64,000 nucleotides of DNA from UMGS172 sp964424555 (lineage in GTDB: Bacteria; Bacillota; Clostridia; Oscillospirales; Acutalibacteraceae): the NCBI GenBank assembly GCA_964424555.1, contig CAYRIX010000002.1, positions 47,272 through 111,271 of the forward strand. The letters run 5' to 3'. Numbering within the stretch: the first letter of the stretch is position 1; every line of letters starts with the position of its first letter. The position numbers were made by a program, and so were the translations under genes. The notes below the pieces were generated by a model. It ran no database searches. It was given only the letters and a program-made list of their open reading frames with translations, and was not told where the DNA came from. This document shows, piece after piece, positions 44,991 through 51,665 of the stretch.

Positions 44991-45014
44991 TAAAGTGAAT
45001 ATATATTCACTTTA
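44991..45014. promoter_or_regulatory. 24-base perfect palindrome, candidate operator
   Basis: TAAAGTGAATAT followed by its exact reverse complement ATATTCACTTTA, in the 88-base gap between GH10 paralog 2 and the esterase, ending about 13 bases before the esterase start. Sequence alone cannot distinguish a repressor site from an RNA hairpin that alters downstream translation or mRNA processing. Confidence 0.5.
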
Positions 45015-45065
45015 CCAAGTTTTAAGATGGTTGTCAATTTAAAGCCTCGTTTTCGGGCGGCCTGC

Positions 45066-46361
45066 TTATATCTTGATTTCTACACTGTGTTCGCCGTCTT
45101 TGAAGAGTTCAGTGGTGACGGTTTTTGTCACGCTGCCTACCGTGACGGTTATGTCATAGGTGCCAAAAAAGCCTCTGAAATCTGCGTCGCCGTTATTTAG
45201 CTTGTCTTCGCCCTCGGTATGCCATTCGTGGTTTATAAGGCGGTCAAGCACCTCGTAAGCCTTTTTGGGCACGCCGTTTCTGACAAGTCCGCTGTTGGGC
45301 AGATTCTCACCCAAAGCGTCACGTGATTTGACGCTCAAAACACCGTTGTCGTCGAGATTCCACCAGAAAACACCAGACATTGCGGGGTGCGAGAAGCATA
45401 TCTTATACAACTGCTCTACTGCCTCGGCCTGAATCTGCTCGTCCTCACACGACAAACCGATTTCGGACATAACCAACGGACGGCCTAACTCTGCATATCC
45501 GTCAAGCACGCCGTAAAGTCTTTTGGCGTTGTATATGTTTTTGAAGGTGTCAATGTCATAGCAATGGCACTGCAGACCGATTCGGTCAATTTTTACTCCT
45601 TGCTTTATCAGTCGGTCGAGCATCTGATAATATGCACCGTAAGGACCTCTGAACTCACAAAGTGCCGCACCGACGGCCTCATTCAAAATAAACTCGTTGT
45701 TTGGGAAATACTTTTGTGCAAGCTCGAAAACCTGCTCGATATAGCCGAACGGAGGCTGAATACGCTTGAAACCTTCTGCAACTATCTCATATCGCTGGTC
45801 AAAAAGTCTCGACGGCTCGTTCACAACATCGAAAACAGGCACTCTGTCCTTGAAAATGGCCGATATCTCCTGAAAACGCTTTTCGATAAGCGACAAAAGC
45901 TCATTCCAATCATCGGGCAACCAATTTGGAATAAACTCCTGCCAGAAAAGCGGATGACCTTTAGGTTTTACTCCGTTCTTTTCACACCATTCAACCACCC
46001 TTTCGGCAGGCGGACGGCGGTAAATGTCATTAGGTGCAGATATATCGTAGCGAAGATAACCCTGAGTGGGCTCGGTGCCCTCCCAATAAAGCGGAACGAC
46101 GCCCGTATTGAACACCTTCAGCCACAGCTCCTCATAGGTTTTCTGTGCCTCTTCGTTATCATATTGCTCAAGCATAAACAGATTGCAACCAAACTCAAAA
46201 TCGTGTTTTTTAAGCTTATACGATACCTTAGCATCGACTGGTTTGCCGTTCTTGGTTACCGATATTTTGAAATCACCCTTGCGGTAACGCTCGATATCAC
46301 GGTTGCAACGCTCGTCAAAATATTCCTTGCCAAAAGCCATGATTCTTTTTATGTGCGACAT
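45066..46361 (-). CDS. GH10 endo-beta-1,4-xylanase-type enzyme, paralog 2
   Basis: 431 residues. Seen: GVVPLYWEGTEPTQG, acid/base Glu in DVVNEPSRLF, RIGLQCHCYDI, nucleophile Glu in LVMSEIGLSCED and GVFWWNLDD. N-terminal FKISVTKNGKPVDAKVSYKL and C-terminal ADFRGFFGTYDITVTVG beta-domains match those in the paralog at 41035, so the two share ancestry and domain plan. No signal peptide. The first Met (46361) was kept; a second at residue 8 is possible. Confidence 0.88.
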   Translation of the reverse strand: MSHIKRIMAFGKEYFDERCNRDIERYRKGDFKISVTKNGKPVDAKVSYKLKKHDFEFGCNLFMLEQYDNEEAQKTYEELWLKVFNTGVVPLYWEGTEPTQGYLRYDISAPNDIYRRPPAERVVEWCEKNGVKPKGHPLFWQEFIPNWLPDDWNELLSLIEKRFQEISAIFKDRVPVFDVVNEPSRLFDQRYEIVAEGFKRIQPPFGYIEQVFELAQKYFPNNEFILNEAVGAALCEFRGPYGAYYQMLDRLIKQGVKIDRIGLQCHCYDIDTFKNIYNAKRLYGVLDGYAELGRPLVMSEIGLSCEDEQIQAEAVEQLYKICFSHPAMSGVFWWNLDDNGVLSVKSRDALGENLPNSGLVRNGVPKKAYEVLDRLINHEWHTEGEDKLNNGDADFRGFFGTYDITVTVGSVTKTVTTELFKDGEHSVEIKI

Positions 46362-46389
46362 AATTTCACCTTTTGTGATTGCAATGTTT

Positions 46390-46423
46390 TCGGGAGGGCG
46401 CAGAGGCCCTCCCCTACAATATA
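46390..46423. repeat. Short palindrome of the CCCTACA family (copy 3)
   Basis: GGGAGGGC-GCAGA-GGCCCTCCC then CTACAA: same CCCTACA tag as other copies with unrelated palindrome arms. It sits between MR/MLE and GH10 coding regions. Confidence 0.6.
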
Positions 46424-46427
46424 TTTA

Positions 46428-47777
46428 TCAGCTCCAGAGGCGGTCGTTGGAGAACTCTCTGTCCCAAGCAGAGGTATCCTCCCACATACCGGGAATGTCC
46501 TTGTTGATGTGCTCTCTGATAAGCTCCTCGTTCAGCTCGTCAAAGCCAAGACCGGGCTTCGAGGGCACCTGAATGAAGCCGTCCTTGATAAGGGGATCGG
46601 GCAGACCCTTTACGATATCCTGCCACCACGGAACATCGACCGAGTGGAACTCGAGAGCAAGTACGTTGTGCATTGCGGCGGCAGTCTGAACTGCGGCCAT
46701 GCAGGCAACAGGGCTTTCGGCCATGTGAACGGCAACGGCAACACCGTTTTCGTCGGCGATATCGGCAATCTTTTTAAGCTCTAAAGCGCCGCCGCAGGTC
46801 AAAATGTCGGGGTGGATAACCGAAACGCCGCCTGCCTTGATGATGGTCTCAAAGCCTTCCTTCAAATAGATATCCTCACCTGTGCAAACAGGGATTGTGG
46901 TGCTGTTCTTGAGACGAACGTACTGATCGGTGTACATCCAGGGAACCATATCCTCTATCCAAGCGAGGTTGTACGGCTCCATTCTGCGTGCGAACTTGAT
47001 GCAGTCTTCAACACAAACGTGACCGAAGTGGTCGATTGCGAGCGGAACCTCATAACCGATGACCTCACGAACCTCTTTGATATAGTTCTCGAGGTAGTCA
47101 AGACCCTTTTCGGTCAGGTGGATACCGGTGTGAGGATGTGCGGTGGTGACGATGGAGTAGCTCTTCTGATGCTTGACCATGTCAGCGGTAACCGAGCCAC
47201 CCTGAACGTTAAGAATATGGCTTGCGTACTTCTTCATATCGTCGATAAAGCCCAAGGGTGCGTTGAGGCAGCCGGGCTCATCAAGCAAAAGGCCGATACC
47301 AAGATCCATTTTAAGGAAGGTGAAGCCCATGTCCATTCTCTTTTTGAGAGCAAGACCCATATCGTGACCGGTGTGTTTTCCGTCAACGTCGGTATCGCAG
47401 TAAACACGGATCTCGTCACGGAACTTACCGCCAAGCATCTGATAAAGCGGCACGCCATAGGCTTTTCCTGCCAAGTCCCAAAGAGCGATCTCAACACCGC
47501 TGACACCGCCGCCCTGACGGCTGGGGCCGCCAAACTGCTTTATCTTGCGGAAAATTTTGTCTACATTACAGGGATTTTCACCGATGATACGGCTCTTGAG
47601 CATCAAAGCATAGGTCTTGGAGGAAGCATCACGAACCTCGCCGTAGCCGACAAGGCCCTGATTGGTCATGATCTTTAAAAGTGTGCATCTTTTGGGTGCG
47701 CCGTCGATATCCACGAAACGCATGTCGGTTATACGAAGATCCGACGGATTGGAGTAGGTGTTGATGTTGTTTAACAT
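46428..47777 (-). CDS. Mandelate racemase/muconate lactonizing family protein, sugar-acid dehydratase type
   Basis: 449-residue enolase-superfamily enzyme that should abstract a proton alpha to a carboxylate. Seen: MRFVDIDGAPKRCTLLKI capping-domain start, FLKMDLGIG (acid/base Lys), LAIDHFGH, AWIEDMVPW and CTGEDIYL (metal-ligand Asp, Glu, Glu), IHPDILTCGG and VHMAESP (His). The pattern fits sugar-acid dehydratases better than racemases, but the substrate is not readable. First gene of the xylan-associated operon, divergent from AraC. Confidence 0.85.
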   Translation of the reverse strand: MLNNINTYSNPSDLRITDMRFVDIDGAPKRCTLLKIMTNQGLVGYGEVRDASSKTYALMLKSRIIGENPCNVDKIFRKIKQFGGPSRQGGGVSGVEIALWDLAGKAYGVPLYQMLGGKFRDEIRVYCDTDVDGKHTGHDMGLALKKRMDMGFTFLKMDLGIGLLLDEPGCLNAPLGFIDDMKKYASHILNVQGGSVTADMVKHQKSYSIVTTAHPHTGIHLTEKGLDYLENYIKEVREVIGYEVPLAIDHFGHVCVEDCIKFARRMEPYNLAWIEDMVPWMYTDQYVRLKNSTTIPVCTGEDIYLKEGFETIIKAGGVSVIHPDILTCGGALELKKIADIADENGVAVAVHMAESPVACMAAVQTAAAMHNVLALEFHSVDVPWWQDIVKGLPDPLIKDGFIQVPSKPGLGFDELNEELIREHINKDIPGMWEDTSAWDREFSNDRLWS

Positions 47778-47952
47778 TTCTTTTCTTACCTTTCTTCTTT
47801 TTTACGGTTGACTTTTGGATTTGAGGGTTTATAATCTAATTAAAGCATACTACCCTTAAGGTTTGTTTTCTATAACTATGTTACTTAATTTGCAAACTAT
47901 TTTACGATGAGACCCTTGTGTGTTTCATTAATACGATTTGAGGTGAGGTCAA

Positions 47953-48840
47953 ATGGTCAGAGAGGCGTTTATTCCCGAAAATGTGAAGTCGGGATTTATG
48001 TTCAAGCTGTGGAACAACACGGTGTCACCTTTTCACCGCAATATCTTAGAGCACCGCCACCTGCAGTTTGAAATAGTGCTTTTTAAAAGCGGAAAAGGGC
48101 TTTATACCACAAAAAGCGGCATACACGACATTCAGCCTCAGGATATTTTCATATTTGCCTCGAATGAACAACACTGTATCACCGATATTTTTGAGGGTGA
48201 AGATTTTCATTTTATGAACATCCACTTTGAACCTCGGTACGTGTGGGGGTCGAGCAATAACGGTCTCTCAAACGAGGCAATGAACATGTGCTTTTTGCAC
48301 AATGACGATTTTTGCAACCGCCTGCCACGAAGTAATCCTTATACCGACCGTGTGCGCCAACTTATTTACGATATTGAAAGCGAGCTTGAGGCAAAAGCAC
48401 CCGAGTATGAGCTTATGGTACACAACAAAGTGTATGAGATTTTGGTTGTTTTGGCACGGCATTTAGGCTACGGCACAGGGCGCACGGTCACGGCCGAGGA
48501 GTACCGTCATATAAAGGCGGTAAGAACGGCGATAGATTACATTAACCGACATCTGACCGAGGATCTGACCTTGAACGAACTTGCTCAAAAGGCCGATTTC
48601 AGCCCAAACTATTTCTCATTTATTTTCAAAAGGACAGCGGGAGTGCCGCTTTGGGATTACATTACATCCAAACGCATTGAGCTTGCGATGGCCATGCTGA
48701 CCGACACCACCGACCGCAATATGCTGGACATTGCCGTAGATTGCGGCTTTAACAACACCGCCAACTTCAACAAAATGTTCCGCAAGGTCACAGGCCTTAC
48801 CCCCAGCCAATTCCGCCGCCACAGAGAATATATAGGATAG
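47953..48840 (+). CDS. AraC family transcriptional regulator
   Basis: 295 residues: N-terminal cupin-like sensor (about 25-110, with HRHLQFEIVLFKSGKGLY), then two helix-turn-helix motifs (about 195-290, LTLNELAQKADFSPNYFSFIFKR and NMLDIAVDCGFNNTANFNKMFRKVTGLTPSQFRR). Divergent from the MR/MLE-GH10 operon with 175 bases between, so the likely activator of that operon, responding to a xylan sugar. GAGGTGAGG before the ATG. Confidence 0.9.
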   Translation: MVREAFIPENVKSGFMFKLWNNTVSPFHRNILEHRHLQFEIVLFKSGKGLYTTKSGIHDIQPQDIFIFASNEQHCITDIFEGEDFHFMNIHFEPRYVWGSSNNGLSNEAMNMCFLHNDDFCNRLPRSNPYTDRVRQLIYDIESELEAKAPEYELMVHNKVYEILVVLARHLGYGTGRTVTAEEYRHIKAVRTAIDYINRHLTEDLTLNELAQKADFSPNYFSFIFKRTAGVPLWDYITSKRIELAMAMLTDTTDRNMLDIAVDCGFNNTANFNKMFRKVTGLTPSQFRRHREYIG

Positions 48841-48848
48841 GTGATTTT

Positions 48849-49064
48849 ATGAACGAAATAAAGTTAGGTAAATACCGCCATTTTAAGGGCAACGAATATG
48901 AGGTCATAGGCATCGCACAACACAGCGAAACGCTGGAGCCGATGGTGGTCTACAAAGCACTTTACGGCGACGGAGGACTTTGGGTACGCCCTCTTTCAAT
49001 GTGGGACGAAACCATAACCCGCGACGGCAAGACCTTCAAGAGATTTGAGTATATTGGAGAATAA
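48849..49064 (+). CDS. DUF1653 domain protein
   Basis: 71-residue protein of the DUF1653 family: GKYRHFKGNEYEVIGIAQHSETLEPMVVYKALYGDGGLWVRPLSMW covers nearly the whole domain. Function unknown. It begins eight bases after the AraC stop with TAGGTG as weak ribosome site, so likely cotranscribed. Confidence 0.88.
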   Translation: MNEIKLGKYRHFKGNEYEVIGIAQHSETLEPMVVYKALYGDGGLWVRPLSMWDETITRDGKTFKRFEYIGE

Positions 49065-49066
49065 GA

Positions 49067-49104
49067 AAAAGCGTTCGAGCAATTTTGACTGCCTGAACGC
49101 TTTT
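49067..49104 (+). terminator. Terminator after DUF1653
   Basis: AAAAGCGTTC/GAACGCTTTT stem with an 18-base loop, then CAGTTG. Confidence 0.6.
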
Positions 49105-49121
49105 CAGTTGTATTCTTCAAT

Positions 49122-49287
49122 TTGCGAAGGCTCCCTCTGAGAGGGTAACTCCCCATAAAATGGGGAGATGTCACGTAGTGACAGAGGGGACCGCCACAGT
49201 AAGTGGCTGTCAGCGTAGCTGACTGAGGGAGTACTCCTTCCGTCACGGCACAGCCGTGCCACCTTCCTCAAAGAGGAAGGCTGAACT
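49122..49287. repeat. Composite dispersed repeat, about 165 bases
   Basis: Terminal modules GAAGGCTCCCTCTGAGAGGG and CCTCAAAGAGGAAGGCTGA are inverted relative to one another. Between them lie CTCCCC/GGGGAG, GTCACGTAGTGAC, CAGCGTAGCTG and GGCACAGCCGTGCC palindromes. This style of element (CTCCCTC...GAGGGAG with GTCA...TGAC) is abundant in Ruminococcaceae intergenic DNA. No open frame; contains no transposase. Confidence 0.75.
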
Positions 49288-49965
49288 CTATTTTGATATT
49301 TCTTTCACCGTCAGCGTTTCGCCGTCGACGGTGAATTTTATCGAATATCCCGACACATCTATCCCGTAAACACGCTCAGGGTCGTTTTGATACGACGGTC
49401 TTGGATCACAGGCCAAAAGGTCGGTTATGGGCTTTTGCAGGTCGGGGTCGATTTTTTCGAGCAAGCCGTCCTCAAATTCGACCTTTAATTTATATTCCTT
49501 GTACCCCTCGGAAAAGCCGCAAACGGCATCGGGGTGACTGTCGGTAAAGGCGATGTACGGCTTGATGTCGAAGATCGGTGTGCCGTCTAATATGTCAGCT
49601 CCGATAACGTGCAGGACAGGGCCACGATCGGCCGTCAGCTCCACACTTTCCAACTTGAGAGATGAAAGACCGATGGAATTAGGTCGAAACGGCGAGCGTG
49701 TTGCAAACACACCCATCCTTTTGTTGCCGCCCAATCTCGGCGGACGTACGGTGGGCTGCCACCCATCAATATTAGCCTCGGAAAACTGCCACAGTACCCA
49801 TATGTGCGAAAATCCGTCGAGACCCCGAACAGCATTGGGGTCACGGTACTCAGGCTCGAAAACTATCTCAGCAGGAAGTTCAACCATCCCACTCTGCCTC
49901 GGAATTCCGAACTTTTCCTTGTGCGCCGTGTGAATTTTCGCAATAACCTTCAAACTCTGTTCCAT
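49288..49965 (-). CDS. trmO: tRNA (adenine37-N6)-methyltransferase TrmO (TsaA-like)
   Basis: Methylates t6A37 to m6t6A in threonine tRNAs in characterised homologs. Seen: FGIPRQSGMVELPAEIVF, LDGFSHIWVLWQFSEA, RPPRLGGNKRMGVFATRSPFRPNSIGLS (SAM and RNA-site signature) and DILDGTPIFDIKPYI. 225 residues. The C-terminal 70 residues are the usual TsaA extension. It ends at the composite repeat. Confidence 0.93.
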   Translation of the reverse strand: MEQSLKVIAKIHTAHKEKFGIPRQSGMVELPAEIVFEPEYRDPNAVRGLDGFSHIWVLWQFSEANIDGWQPTVRPPRLGGNKRMGVFATRSPFRPNSIGLSSLKLESVELTADRGPVLHVIGADILDGTPIFDIKPYIAFTDSHPDAVCGFSEGYKEYKLKVEFEDGLLEKIDPDLQKPITDLLACDPRPSYQNDPERVYGIDVSGYSIKFTVDGETLTVKEISK

Positions 49966-50041
49966 AATCGTCCCTCAAAAAATTTGTTAGTTACGTTATG
50001 CGCTTTTACTACTCCTCTGCAGTTCCGGTTAATAGAATCGG

Positions 50042-51148
50042 TTACTCGTAACTGTACTCACGGTCTATTATTCCGCCGAGTCCGATGGTGCTTATAACCT
50101 TAGACTGAGTATCGATCATAACGACCTCGGCATAACTGCCGCCGTTTTTGAAGGAAATGTGCAGGTGACCGCTTTCGTCAACCTGAACATTCTGTGCATG
50201 AACGTGGCCGTACATATAAGCGATAAACTGACCTCCGCTGTTGGTGAAATCCTGCACTGCGGCAAGTATAGCCTCACGGTTAGGCACACTGTTTGTGTCG
50301 GGAAAGCCCGGCATAAGTGGTACGTGGGTCATAACAATAACCGCATTGTCAGTGTTGAGTGCCTCGGTCTTGAACCATTCAACCTGCTTGTCACTTATAT
50401 TAAAGGTTTTGGAATATTGAGTTCCGTCATAAGTGCCGTTAGCCGAGTTAAGCATTATCACACGAACCTTATCCTCGGGAAAATCCATGTAGTAATAAGA
50501 ACCGTCATCATCAGTGACCATTTTGTCTCCGTTATACTGCTTTAAGGGTTGGAATATTCTTTCATACTGCTCCTGAGGGGTTATCTGTGCAGTATGATCC
50601 GCCCATTTTTCGCACCACATTTTATTGGTATCATGGTTACCGACCGTCAGAAAAACAGGGCACTGTGTACGGTTAGTGAATCGGTAGAATACATCATCCA
50701 TACAAGCACGCATGTTTTCGGGACTGTCAACATCTATCACCGAATAGCCTCTGACAAGGTCTCCAAGGTTGGCGATGAACTTCAGGTCAACAAAATTCGA
50801 CAATGCGGCAATGTTTTTCCCTAAGTTATCTGCATAAATGTCATGATGATGCGTGTCGGTCTGAACAGCAAAGGTGAACTTGCCGACCTTGGCTTGATTT
50901 ATAGTATCAAGCTTTTCAGACCAATTTCCGAGATGTCCCGACATTACTATCTGGTCATCAGTCAGACGGCTGGTGGTCTGCTTCGATGAGGTTTCTGAGG
51001 AATCGGTCGACTGCGACGGCTGAGCATCAGATGCAGTCGAACCGTTTCCCGAGGTATCATCAGCATTTGACGAGCATCCGCAAGCAAAAACCATACAGGT
51101 CACAAGCAAAATAGAAATTAAGCATTTGAACAAGGAACGCTTTTTCAT
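50042..51148 (-). CDS. Lipoprotein metallophosphoesterase
   Basis: 368 residues. N-terminal lipoprotein signal MKKRSLFKCLISILLVTCMV with lipobox VFAC/ACGC near residue 22-25, then a Ser/Thr-rich linker (about 27-62) and a calcineurin-like phosphoesterase domain. Motifs: TDTHHHD, NLGDLV, VGNHD, MTHVP and GHVH. Expected on the outer face of the membrane; substrate unknown. AGGAGG before the ATG at 51148. It is the only clearly exported hydrolase in the window. Confidence 0.88.
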   Translation of the reverse strand: MKKRSLFKCLISILLVTCMVFACGCSSNADDTSGNGSTASDAQPSQSTDSSETSSKQTTSRLTDDQIVMSGHLGNWSEKLDTINQAKVGKFTFAVQTDTHHHDIYADNLGKNIAALSNFVDLKFIANLGDLVRGYSVIDVDSPENMRACMDDVFYRFTNRTQCPVFLTVGNHDTNKMWCEKWADHTAQITPQEQYERIFQPLKQYNGDKMVTDDDGSYYYMDFPEDKVRVIMLNSANGTYDGTQYSKTFNISDKQVEWFKTEALNTDNAVIVMTHVPLMPGFPDTNSVPNREAILAAVQDFTNSGGQFIAYMYGHVHAQNVQVDESGHLHISFKNGGSYAEVVMIDTQSKVISTIGLGGIIDREYSYE

Positions 51149-51240
51149 CTTATAACCTCCTATATTTCAAAAGCATGTACACATACTACCACAAACCCAC
51201 CCAAAAGTCAACGCAAATGTAAAATCGATAAAATATATCC

Positions 51241-51269
51241 TTGACATTTTTTGAATGCGGTTGTATTAT
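51241..51269 (+). promoter_or_regulatory. Sigma-A promoter of thrS
   Basis: TTGACA (51241-51246), 17 bases, TATTAT (51264-51269). Confidence 0.82.
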
Positions 51270-51284
51270 ATATTGTAACAAAGC

Positions 51285-51512
51285 GTTGACGGGAAGAGTA
51301 ACCGAAGTGGATATCCTAAAGAGAGCACAGTCACCGGCTGAAAGCTGTGCGGAGAAGGCCTTTGGCGAAGACCACCCCTGAGTGCAGTCGGTAACAAGTC
51401 TGACGTTTGACCTGCGTTAAAGGTAAAGAGTAATAAATCAAGGTGGAACCGAGCTGTATTTCCAGCGCCCTTGGTGTGCAAAAGCACATCAAAGGCGTTT
51501 TTTGTTTTTTGT
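51285..51512 (+). promoter_or_regulatory. T-box leader of thrS (tRNA-Thr sensing)
   Basis: AGTA (51297-51300) and GAAG then ACC (51371-51373, threonine codon) mark the specifier loop. AGAGAGCACAG begins stem I. The T-box reads AAGGTGGAACCGAG, a weaker match to the consensus than at pheS. The terminator GCGCCCTTGGTGTGC/GCACATCAAAGGCG plus TTTTTTG lies at 51464-51510. Confidence 0.9.
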
Positions 51513-51637
51513 AGGGAATGGATTTATCCATTCCGTATAAATCGTTTATCAGAGCCTTTCGGAAGGCATAAATGCCTTCCCTACAGGATATTCTTAAGCA
51601 TTTGTAGGGAGCGACGCCCCCGTCGCTCCGTAAAAAA
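51513..51637. repeat. Cluster of three short palindromes (CCCTACA family, copies 4-6)
   Basis: Three units in a row between the T-box terminator and thrS. GTAGGGAATGGA/TCCATTCC, GGAAGGCAT/ATGCCTTCCCTACA and GTAGGGAGCGACG/CGTCGCTCC each pair within themselves and carry a GTAGGG or CCCTACA tag. Arms differ from unit to unit while the tag is kept. Confidence 0.7.
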
Positions 51638-51665
51638 TAAACAACCTGAAAAGGAGTAATAAAAA

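Noticed and set aside
45564..46784. 406-codon plus-strand frame opposite GH10 paralog 2 and MR/MLE
   Set aside because: Crosses the gap and repeat between two confident minus-strand genes; no homology recognised.
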